Shown: positions 1 through 6,217 of the stretch, piece after piece
Numbering within the stretch: the first letter of the stretch is position 1
How the letters are laid out: each line of letters starts with the position of its first letter
NCBI GenBank assembly: GCA_002407855.1
Contig: DHPF01000015.1
Coordinates: forward strand, 165,810-191,551
Direction: 5' to 3'
DNA from: Bacteroidales bacterium UBA5371
Lineage (GTDB): Bacteria; Bacteroidota; Bacteroidia; Bacteroidales; P3
Length of the DNA: 25,742 nt
Notes under the pieces: model-generated
Databases searched by the model: none
Seen by the model: only the letters and a program-made list of their open reading frames with translations
Told to the model about the DNA's origin: nothing
Position numbers and translations under genes: made by a program

Positions 1-86
1 TAACTCTTGATTCTAATTTACTAACTCTTGATTCTAATTTTCTAAAACTTAGTTTTAATTTTTTTACTATAAAAACGAGTTTTTAA
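1..86 (+). repeat. Copy A of a dispersed 21-nt-period repeat (truncated by window edge)
   Basis: Two near-identical 21-nt units (1-21 and 22-42) share a 19-nt match and are followed by a diverged unit. Read from position 3 the stretch stays open to a TAA at 84-86 and would encode heptads of the type TLDSNLL, TLDSNFL, then KLSF. The 12-mer CTTGATTCTAAT (6-17, 27-38) recurs in the copy near 15551. The 13-mer TAAAACTTAGTTT recurs in the copy near 6040. The left end is cut by the window, so any start codon is not visible. Whether it is translated is unknown. Confidence 0.7.
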
Positions 87-161
87 TAGCCTAATTATAT
101 TAATAAATATGCTTAGAATAGGTGAGTTACAACAAAAAAACAAAATAAATTCTTTTAATTA

Positions 162-192
162 TTTGGTGATTTTACTAATTGTTGTATCTTTG
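162..192 (+). promoter_or_regulatory. Bacteroidota-type promoter of tRNA-Met
   Basis: TTTG at 162-165, a 19-bp spacer, and TATCTTTG at 185-192 fit the TTTG-N19-TAnnTTTG consensus of the Bacteroidota primary sigma factor. It lies 38 bases before the mature tRNA start. Confidence 0.75.
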
Positions 193-230
193 CACTCCTA
201 AATCAAGATATGCTTTAAAGCTCTTGATGA

Positions 231-304
231 GGTCCCATAGCTCAGTTGGTTAGAGCATCTGACTCATAATCAGGGGGTCCTTGGTTCGAGCCCAAGTGGG
301 ACCA
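231..304 (+). tRNA. tRNA-Met (anticodon CAT)
   Basis: A full cloverleaf can be folded. The acceptor GGTCCCA pairs with TGGGACC (297-303), with discriminator A304. The D stem is GCTC/GAGC. The anticodon stem has the 7-nt loop CTCATAA and anticodon CAT. The T arm is CTTGG-TTCGAGC-CCAAG. No CCA is encoded. A CAT anticodon can belong to elongator Met, initiator Met or lysidine-modified Ile2. The first pair, G-C, argues against the initiator, and elongator Met is my preferred reading. Ile2 cannot be excluded from sequence alone. Confidence 0.9.
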
Positions 305-314
305 CTTTTATTAG

Positions 315-350
315 AAAGACCTTTTTGAACTAAGAAGGTCTTTTTTGTTT
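315..350 (+). terminator. Rho-independent terminator after tRNA-Met
   Basis: An 8-9 bp stem (AAGACCTT at 316-323 with AAGGTCTT at 335-342) is followed by a run of T to about 350. It ends only about 10 bases before the ATG of the next gene. Confidence 0.75.
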
Positions 351-360
351 TTAAGAGATT

Positions 361-1470
361 ATGAAAAAAGTATTTGTTTCGGTTAGTAACGACCTGGTTA
401 CAGATAATAGGGTCGATAAAACTTGCAGAACTTTGGTAAAGGCAGGTTATGAGGTCTGTTTGATTGGGCGATTGAAAAGTAATAGTCCTCAAATGAATCC
501 AAGGCCCTACTCTTACTTGCGAATGCACCTATGCTTTTATTCGAGTTTCCTATTTTATGCCGATTTTAATTTAAGGCTATTTTTTAAACTCCTTTTCAAG
601 AAAATGGATTTGCTTTGGGCTAATGATTTAGATACTCTTTGGGCAAATTATCTTGTTTCTAAAATTAGGAACAAACCACTTGTATTTGACTCTCACGAAC
701 ATTTTACAGAAGTCCCAGAACTCAAATATAATAAATTCGCAAAGTGGTTTTGGAAGAAATTAGAAAGGAAGATACTGCCAAATCTTAATAATGTTATAAC
801 TGTTTGTCAGCCTATCAAAGACTATTTTAAAAATCAATATGATATAGATTCTATAATTGTTAGAAATTGTCCTAAGAAGGATTTTGTAACTAAGACTAAA
901 ACAAAGGCAGATTTGAATATGCCCGATAAGCCTATATTAATTTGGCAGGGTGGTGGTTGCAATATTGAAAGAGGAATGGAAGAGTTGATTGAGAGTATGC
1001 AATGGGTTGATGCCTACTTGTATATTATTGGCGATGGGGATGTGTATCAAGACCTAAAAGCCTTATCCATAGAGTTCGGAGTTAGGAATAAGATTTCTTT
1101 TGTCCCAAGAATACCTTTTGAGGATATGATGCAATACACTTTTAATGCAACAATAGGTCTTTCTTTGGATAAAGACACCAATCAAAACTATGCAATTAGC
1201 TTGCCCAATAAGCTATTTGAATACATACATGCTCAAATCCCAATAATTATTACTCCTCTTAGTGAAATAAAACATACTATTGAAGCGTTTGATATATGTG
1301 AGTTCCTAACTAATCACAATCCGAGCAATATTGCTTCTCAGATTAATGCTCTTTTAAACGATAAAAACAAAAGAGAACTTTATTCTGAAAATTGCAAGAA
1401 AGCTAAACAAGTGCTTTGTTGGGAAGAGGAAGAAAAGAAAATTATTGATTTATTAAGGAATCTTAGATAA
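361..1470 (+). CDS. Glycosyltransferase, GT4-like (group 1, GT-B fold)
   Basis: A 369-residue protein that probably transfers a sugar from a nucleotide donor to a lipid-linked or surface glycan at the cytoplasmic face of the inner membrane. An N-terminal Rossmann-type start (VSNDLVTDNRVDK, about 8-20) is followed by DSHEHF (110-115), a second-domain opening WQGGGCNIERGMEEL (195-209), GDGD (224-227) and the donor-site region SLPNKLFEYIHA (280-291) typical of GT4-type enzymes. There is no signal peptide. Its TAA shares one base with the ATG of the next glycosyltransferase, so the two are probably translationally coupled and act in the same glycan pathway. Donor and acceptor cannot be told. The ATG sits just downstream of the tRNA terminator and I see no separate promoter between them. 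Confidence 0.85.
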   Translation: MKKVFVSVSNDLVTDNRVDKTCRTLVKAGYEVCLIGRLKSNSPQMNPRPYSYLRMHLCFYSSFLFYADFNLRLFFKLLFKKMDLLWANDLDTLWANYLVSKIRNKPLVFDSHEHFTEVPELKYNKFAKWFWKKLERKILPNLNNVITVCQPIKDYFKNQYDIDSIIVRNCPKKDFVTKTKTKADLNMPDKPILIWQGGGCNIERGMEELIESMQWVDAYLYIIGDGDVYQDLKALSIEFGVRNKISFVPRIPFEDMMQYTFNATIGLSLDKDTNQNYAISLPNKLFEYIHAQIPIIITPLSEIKHTIEAFDICEFLTNHNPSNIASQINALLNDKNKRELYSENCKKAKQVLCWEEEEKKIIDLLRNLR

Positions 1471-2381
1471 TGCTTTCAATATTAATACCTACATATAATT
1501 TTAATTGTTCTAAGCTATGTAGATGTCTTCAAAAACAAGCCTCAGAGTTAGGTGTTGATTTTGAGATTTTGGTTTATGATGATTTTTCTCCTAATAAGTA
1601 TGATGATAATAAAGAATTGGCATCTTTACCAAATGTAATCTATAAAGAACTCCCTAAAAATTATGGACGTGCTGCAATAAGAAATCTTATGGCTGACGAT
1701 TCTAAGTACAATTATCTATTATTTTTAGATTGTGATGGAGAGATTGCCTCAAAGAATTATCTTAATCTTTATATGAAATTTAAAGATGATGCTGATATTG
1801 TTTGTGGAGGACGGATTTATCCTGCAAGAGAAAAGATAAAATGTAAGCATCTTCTCCATTGGAACTACGGAAAAAAAAGGGAATCCTTATGTAATAGAAC
1901 CGATGCTAAGAGTTTTATGACTAATAACTTTTTAATCAATAAGAAAGTCTTTAATTCAACTCGTTTTGATGAAACTATGGTGGGTTATGGACACGAAGAC
2001 ACAGCCTTTGGAATTGAATTGAAACAGAAAGGTTATAAGTTCAAAATCATAAAGAACCCTATCATTCATTTAGGGCTTTATGAGGCTGGCGATTTCTTGA
2101 AAAACACCAGAAATTCTATTGAAAATCTTGTTAAGATAATTGATAATAAATACAAGATAGAAGATTTCTTTGATATAAAACTTGTAAAGACATATTTTAT
2201 TGTCAATAGGCTTGGTTTAAGACCTTTGATGAGTTTGTATTTTAGGCTATTTGCCAAATCAATTGAAAGAAACCTTAGTAGTAAACGTCCTAATCTATGC
2301 CTATTAGATACATATAAATTGGGATACTACTGCTATATTGTAAAAAAACCTCAATTCAGACCTTCTATTTCGCAAGTCTAA
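1470..2381 (+). CDS. Glycosyltransferase family 2 (GT-A fold)
   Basis: A 303-residue GT2-type enzyme. It opens with ILIPTYN (4-10), has the nucleotide-binding YDDFS (36-40), a DxD metal/nucleotide motif FLDCDGE (85-91), and GYGHEDTAFGIEL (172-184), the region expected to hold the acceptor-side acidic residues, as in the galactosyltransferase C-terminal type. The overlap TAATG with the preceding GT4 gene suggests coupled translation. The stop codon overlaps by four bases the stop of the opposing ABC ATPase gene, so the two transcripts converge with no spacer. Probable role: polysaccharide or glycolipid assembly. Specificity is unknown. Confidence 0.87.
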   Translation: MLSILIPTYNFNCSKLCRCLQKQASELGVDFEILVYDDFSPNKYDDNKELASLPNVIYKELPKNYGRAAIRNLMADDSKYNYLLFLDCDGEIASKNYLNLYMKFKDDADIVCGGRIYPAREKIKCKHLLHWNYGKKRESLCNRTDAKSFMTNNFLINKKVFNSTRFDETMVGYGHEDTAFGIELKQKGYKFKIIKNPIIHLGLYEAGDFLKNTRNSIENLVKIIDNKYKIEDFFDIKLVKTYFIVNRLGLRPLMSLYFRLFAKSIERNLSSKRPNLCLLDTYKLGYYCYIVKKPQFRPSISQV

Positions 2382-3136
2382 GCAATTAGTTTCCCGTCTT
2401 CGCAGCAGATAACTCTAAATCGGAATTTATCAACAACCAAATAATCATGAGTAACCATAAGTATTGAGGTGTTATTTTCTTGATTTATCTTCAATAATAG
2501 CTTTACAATTTCTTCGGAAGTAATTGGGTCAAGATTACCTGTTGGTTCGTCTGCAATGATTATTTCAGGCTGATTAACAATGGCTCTTGCAATTGCAACC
2601 CTCTGCATTTCACCTTCGCTAAGTTTATATGGCATCTCATCCTTCCTTTGATCCATTCCAACGCTTTCCAATGCAAGTGTAACCTTATCCTGAATTTCGT
2701 TTTTATCTTTAATACCGATGGCTTTGAGCACAAAAGCTACATTATCAAAAATGTTTCTGTCTTGAAGTAATTGAAAGTCTTGAAAAACTATCCCCAGTTT
2801 GCGTCTGAGTAAAGGGATATTCTTCTTCTTTATCTTGAAAAGAGGCATATCGCAAACCATTCCTATTCCTGAGGTTAAGGGAATATCGGCATAGATTGTT
2901 TTTAGTAACGAACTCTTTCCAGAGCCTGTTTTACCAATTAAATAAACAAATTCTCCTTTTGCTATTTCTAAGTTAATATTACTTAAAACAACTCTTCCCT
3001 GAGTTATGGTTGCATTTTCAAATCGGATAATTGAATTTGTTTTTCCTTCACCGTCAATTCTTTCCTCTTTATTTTCTGTAATTTCTTCGTTATTCTCAAC
3101 TATTTCGTTTGGATTTTGATTTAATTCTTCTGACAT
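2378..3136 (-). CDS. ftsE: ABC transporter ATP-binding protein, FtsE-like
   Basis: A 252-residue ATPase with Walker A GKTGSGKSS (68-76), Q-loop Q119 in VFQDF, signature LSEGEMQRV (172-180), Walker B IIIADEP (192-198) followed by TGNLD, and switch H230 in VTHD. The RRKLGIVFQDFQLL stretch and overall length after the extension resemble FtsE, which with FtsX couples divisome activity to peptidoglycan hydrolases. No FtsX partner gene is in the window. The first ~34 residues form a highly acidic, Asn/Glu-rich extension not found in the core domain, and this part overlaps the end of the upstream transferase gene by 16 bases. The ABC assignment is firm. The FtsE name rests on similarity to Bacteroidota homologues as I remember them; a LolD-like ATPase is the alternative. 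Confidence 0.8.
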   Translation of the reverse strand: MSEELNQNPNEIVENNEEITENKEERIDGEGKTNSIIRFENATITQGRVVLSNINLEIAKGEFVYLIGKTGSGKSSLLKTIYADIPLTSGIGMVCDMPLFKIKKKNIPLLRRKLGIVFQDFQLLQDRNIFDNVAFVLKAIGIKDKNEIQDKVTLALESVGMDQRKDEMPYKLSEGEMQRVAIARAIVNQPEIIIADEPTGNLDPITSEEIVKLLLKINQENNTSILMVTHDYLVVDKFRFRVICCEDGKLIA

Positions 3137-4251
3137 AATTTTTTTGCTTTCATTGTTTTTATCCTTGATTTAGTAATTAAATGCAATACTATCACGTATA
3201 TAAAAAATAGAATTGCAAATAAAGGAATAAAAATATTATCATTAACTATTGTAGATAGGGCTATACCAATTATTGATGTTATTATTGAAAAAGTAAGAGT
3301 TGTTAGGGTTGTCGTTTTATGCGAAGCTCCTGTTCGGATAAAAAAATGATGAATATGTGATTTGTCGGGCGAAAAGGGGGATTTCTTTTTATTTAATCTT
3401 GCACAGAAAACCCTTAAAGTGTCTGCCAAAGGGAGAAAAAATAAAACCACAACAACTCCTATATTAGATTTGATTTCCGAGCCAAAGATTTTAATTTCAT
3501 CTCCGTAATGTCCATTATAATTAATTGCTGCTACCATAACGGAAGCCAATAATATACCAATAGAAATGGAGCCTGTATCTCCCATAAATACCTTTGAAGG
3601 TTCCCAATTGAAATACAAGAAAGCAAGCAATCCTCCAATTATACCAACACATATAAGCGACCAAAAGAACACACTGCCAAATATATTTTCGCAACGTATG
3701 CCTGGAACCATAAAAATAAAAAATAAAAGTAAAGGGATGAAATTAATAAGAGCTTGTGTTGCGGCTTGACCATCAATTCCATCAATCAAGTTATAAGTGT
3801 TGAGAATAACAACATAAAAGAATATGGTTATGCAATAACTTACCCAAACAGGCAATTCGTAAATTCCTAAAAAACCATATAAATTGTCTATAACTAATCC
3901 CATCCTGCAAAGAAAGAGAATTAATATTACTTCAATAACCAATTTTGTTTTTGCACTCAAAGAGTTCATATCGTCCCTAATCCCAACGATAATCATACAG
4001 GTTATAACAGATATAAAGACAATAGTTAAATCTATATCATCGTAAGATGCAAGAAAAGGTAGGGAGATAATGTAAGCAACTAAGAACCCAAGATAAATAA
4101 TACTGCCTCCAATATTAACTTTATTGCCACTATGTATTTTTCTTCCGCCAGCATTATCTAATATTCTATACTTTAACATAATCTTTATATAGAAAGGCAT
4201 AATAAAGAAGACAACCAAGAAAGAAATTAAAAAAGAATAAAATAATGTCAT
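3121..4251 (-). CDS. Polyprenyl-phosphate sugar-1-phosphate transferase (MraY/WecA family)
   Basis: A 376-residue polytopic membrane enzyme that would move a HexNAc-1-phosphate from UDP-sugar to undecaprenyl phosphate, starting O-antigen-like or other surface glycan synthesis. Visible family motifs are RKIHSGNKVNIGG near 37-49, the double Asp in RDDMN (92-96), NLIDGIDG (154-161), FMGDTGS (222-228) and the His-rich DKSHIHH (296-302), which favours the WecA/TagO branch over MraY. About ten hydrophobic segments are apparent. It follows the WbqC-like gene by 44 bases and overlaps the FtsE-like gene. A TATCTTTG element on the minus strand (4274-4281) could give it its own promoter. Confidence 0.88.
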   Translation of the reverse strand: MTLFYSFLISFLVVFFIMPFYIKIMLKYRILDNAGGRKIHSGNKVNIGGSIIYLGFLVAYIISLPFLASYDDIDLTIVFISVITCMIIVGIRDDMNSLSAKTKLVIEVILILFLCRMGLVIDNLYGFLGIYELPVWVSYCITIFFYVVILNTYNLIDGIDGQAATQALINFIPLLLFFIFMVPGIRCENIFGSVFFWSLICVGIIGGLLAFLYFNWEPSKVFMGDTGSISIGILLASVMVAAINYNGHYGDEIKIFGSEIKSNIGVVVVLFFLPLADTLRVFCARLNKKKSPFSPDKSHIHHFFIRTGASHKTTTLTTLTFSIITSIIGIALSTIVNDNIFIPLFAILFFIYVIVLHLITKSRIKTMKAKKLCQKN

Positions 4252-4273
4252 ATAAATAATATTAATGATTTTG

Positions 4274-4281
4274 CAAAGATA
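4274..4281 (-). promoter_or_regulatory. Candidate -7 element for the WecA-type gene
   Basis: On the minus strand these bases read TATCTTTG, matching TAnnTTTG, 22 bases before the ATG at 4251. I see no good TTTG box at the expected distance (inside the end of the WbqC-like gene), so this is a partial match. Confidence 0.45.
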
Positions 4282-4295
4282 GTAAAAGAGTTATT

Positions 4296-4952
4296 CTAAA
4301 TGATAGATTTAGATGTATTTTTTATGTACGATATGCTGTCTAACCCAATATTAAATAATAAATCTAAACAAGAAAGGTTTGCAATAAAGCCATGTTTTTG
4401 TTCAAAACATTGAATATATTTTACGAATTGACTGTCAGAATTTTTATTAAGCAACTCTTTTGTATGGAAGTAATTCCTAAAATCTAATTCTTTTTTTTCA
4501 ATACTTTCTGAATTAACATAAAAATTAGTCATCCGAATATTAGCATTAATCTTAAAGATATTATTAAAATAGAGTAGAATATCCATATTCAAATCTAATA
4601 GCTTGTCATATTTTTTCAAGAAGAAATATTTTATATCCTCTTCAAAAAATTCAAAGTAAGGACTCCTTCCATAAGATGAAGTAATGGCTCTATATGATTT
4701 TATGTTCCAATTATCCTTATAGCAAATCCTAACCTCAGAGGTTTTTTCTTTTAAATTTGTATTCTTAATAATAGGGATATTCAAACTCAATACTCCATTT
4801 GCAGAAAATATATACGTTCTGTTGCGAAAGGTTTGCTTGGGAAAAGTTTCGCAGGTTTCAATTAAAACATTATCAAAACCATTCAAATATTGGAAGTATT
4901 CAATATTTGGAAAGAAAAAACAAGGAAAGATTGGAATAGTCTTATTTTCCAA
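4296..4952 (-). CDS. WbqC-like family protein
   Basis: A 218-residue protein recognised from the WbqC family pattern: an N-terminal 'xIFPxxxFPNIEYFQYL' style start, KQTFRNRTYI (39-48), NGVLSLNIPI (52-61), the Lys/Trp block around 79-83, and SYGRSPYFEFF (93-103). WbqC-like proteins occur in polysaccharide loci; their biochemical activity is not settled, though a link to sugar nucleotide or glycan synthesis is usually assumed. The start overlaps the end of the upstream 138-residue gene by 11 bases. Its neighbours (WecA-type transferase downstream, glycosyltransferases opposite) fit surface glycan work. No signal peptide or membrane segment is seen. Confidence 0.8.
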   Translation of the reverse strand: MENKTIPIFPCFFFPNIEYFQYLNGFDNVLIETCETFPKQTFRNRTYIFSANGVLSLNIPIIKNTNLKEKTSEVRICYKDNWNIKSYRAITSSYGRSPYFEFFEEDIKYFFLKKYDKLLDLNMDILLYFNNIFKINANIRMTNFYVNSESIEKKELDFRNYFHTKELLNKNSDSQFVKYIQCFEQKHGFIANLSCLDLLFNIGLDSISYIKNTSKSII

Positions 4953-5358
4953 AGGTAGCAGACACTAATTCATCATCAATAAAATAAAAGTCTATGCTAT
5001 AATCCTCAAACGAAATTCGCAATTCTCCCCAATCTTCTTTCTCTTTGGTTACATTAGAAATTTTATTCTTTTCCATTAACTCCTCGATATCCTTTGAGCA
5101 AGAACCAATAATTTTCTTTCCAAACAAAATGGCATTCTTGCTATCTAAATCTATGCAAGATAATTTGGTGCAGGCACTAATTTCAAAAAATAAACTCAAA
5201 CCCAATTGGTCATAATGTAGGATTGTTGTAGGGCGATCAATATCTTCTCCCAACTCCTCTACATCGCTTGGAGAGCCAATTTCCTTAATTACGTCTTCAA
5301 TAGATAAACCAAACTCTAATTTGCCAATACCTTTCTTTAAATTAATTTCTAAATCCAT
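4942..5358 (-). CDS. Hypothetical protein, 138 aa, BamE/SmpA-like N-terminal pattern
   Basis: I do not recognise the family with certainty. The protein is acidic and lacks a signal peptide. Near its N-terminus FGLSIEDVIKEIGSPSDVEE resembles the 'GMTxxEVxxxLGxP' pattern of small alpha/beta proteins of the BamE/SmpA fold. Further along are YDQLGLSLFFE (about 49-59) and a C-terminal LRISFEDYSIDFYF. It overlaps the WbqC-like gene by 11 bases, so the two are surely co-translated. It could be a partner or regulator of that protein, or an immunity-type protein; nothing in the sequence decides this. Confidence 0.7.
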   Translation of the reverse strand: MDLEINLKKGIGKLEFGLSIEDVIKEIGSPSDVEELGEDIDRPTTILHYDQLGLSLFFEISACTKLSCIDLDSKNAILFGKKIIGSCSKDIEELMEKNKISNVTKEKEDWGELRISFEDYSIDFYFIDDELVSATFGK

Positions 5359-5599
5359 AACACTATTATTTAATAATTAAGCTCTTTTTTAAAGTCTTCT
5401 TTAAAAGAAAACAAATCAATTAAAATTCTAAAACTAATGTTGATAAATACTCATTAATTATGATTTTGCAATAATATATATTATTTTTTATTTGAACAAG
5501 TTTTAAGTAAATTTATTTTTTAAGCCATTTTAGTTACTCAATTATTTCTTTGATTAAAAGTTGATTGTGCCAAAAAGTTGATAAAATATTATCAAATGA

Positions 5600-5630
5600 T
5601 TTGTCAGAATGGAAAAAAGTTTTACCTTTG
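5600..5630 (+). promoter_or_regulatory. Bacteroidota-type promoter of tRNA-Lys
   Basis: TTTG at 5600-5603, a 19-bp spacer and TACCTTTG at 5623-5630 fit the consensus, with the same spacing as the tRNA-Met promoter. The rest of the 288-base gap 5359-5646 is AT-rich and shows nothing else I can name. Confidence 0.75.
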
Positions 5631-5646
5631 CACACGCAAAACAAAC

Positions 5647-5719
5647 GACTAAGTAGCTCAGTCGGTAGAGCACATCCCTTTTAAGGATGGGGTCCTGGGT
5701 TCGAATCCCAGCTTAGTCA
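5647..5719 (+). tRNA. tRNA-Lys (anticodon TTT)
   Basis: Cloverleaf: acceptor GACTAAG with CTTAGTC (5712-5718), discriminator A5719, D stem GCTC/GAGC, anticodon stem CATCC/GGATG around loop CTTTTAA (anticodon TTT), T arm CTGGG-TTCGAAT-CCCAG. CCA is not encoded. Confidence 0.96.
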
Positions 5720-5739
5720 CTAAGAATAATAACTTTTTT

Positions 5740-5776
5740 ACGCCATATTTCTTGTTTTAAGGGTATGGCGTTTTTT
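5740..5776 (+). terminator. Rho-independent terminator after tRNA-Lys
   Basis: ACGCCATA (5740-5747) pairs with TATGGCGT (5764-5771) around a 16-base loop and is followed by a T run. Confidence 0.8.
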
Positions 5777-5975
5777 ATTTATATATGTCTTTCTTGCTGA
5801 TGAGTTGTAGAGATATTATATCTCTGTCTTTGAATAACAAATTACTTACATTGAAATTTATTCCTTAGTAATGATAAATATTTTAATGGACACTTAATTT
5901 CACAAAATTTAATTTTCAGATAATTTTCTAATGTTTGGTTATAAATAGAATGAAAGCATATGAAATTAATCAAAA

Positions 5976-6060
5976 ATGAATTCAGAAGAAAAAAAATTAT
6001 CTTCAGAAGACAAAAAAATATCTTCAGAAGACAAAAAATTAAAACTTAGTTTCATTTTGC
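5976..6060 (+). repeat. Copy B of the dispersed 21-nt-period repeat
   Basis: Two 21-nt units (5997-6017 and 6018-6038) differ at only one position. A diverged first unit (5976-5996) precedes them and an AAAACTTAGTTT-bearing tail follows. In frame from the ATG at 5976 they read NSEEKK, LSSEDKK, ISSEDKK, then LKLSF, so each unit is exactly seven codons. The frame stays open to 6191 (71 codons in all), but its last third runs over the promoter of the M1 peptidase gene, which suggests that part is not selected as protein. No promoter is visible before 5976. If translated, the product would be a short charged heptad peptide with a hydrophobic tail. Confidence 0.7.
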
Positions 6061-6140
6061 TTTTTTCAAGAGATAAATTTAGCTTAATAAACACTTTCCC
6101 TGAAAAAGCTTCATTGGATTTGTTTTTTCTCAAAATATTT

Positions 6141-6174
6141 TTTGGTAAATGTAAAACATTAAGTATTATATTTG
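6141..6174 (+). promoter_or_regulatory. Promoter of the M1-type peptidase gene
   Basis: TTTG at 6141-6144, a 22-bp spacer and TATATTTG at 6167-6174 fit the Bacteroidota consensus. The ATG follows 43 bases later. Confidence 0.6.
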
Positions 6175-6217
6175 CAAAACAAAAATTATAATTAAATCAA
6201 AAGAAATTCAAAAGACA

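Noticed and set aside
6061..6191. Reading the 71-codon frame from 5976 to 6191 as a full protein-coding gene.
   Set aside because: Its last third overlaps a good TTTG/TATATTTG promoter and looks like ordinary spacer DNA; only the repeat part is kept, as a repeat.
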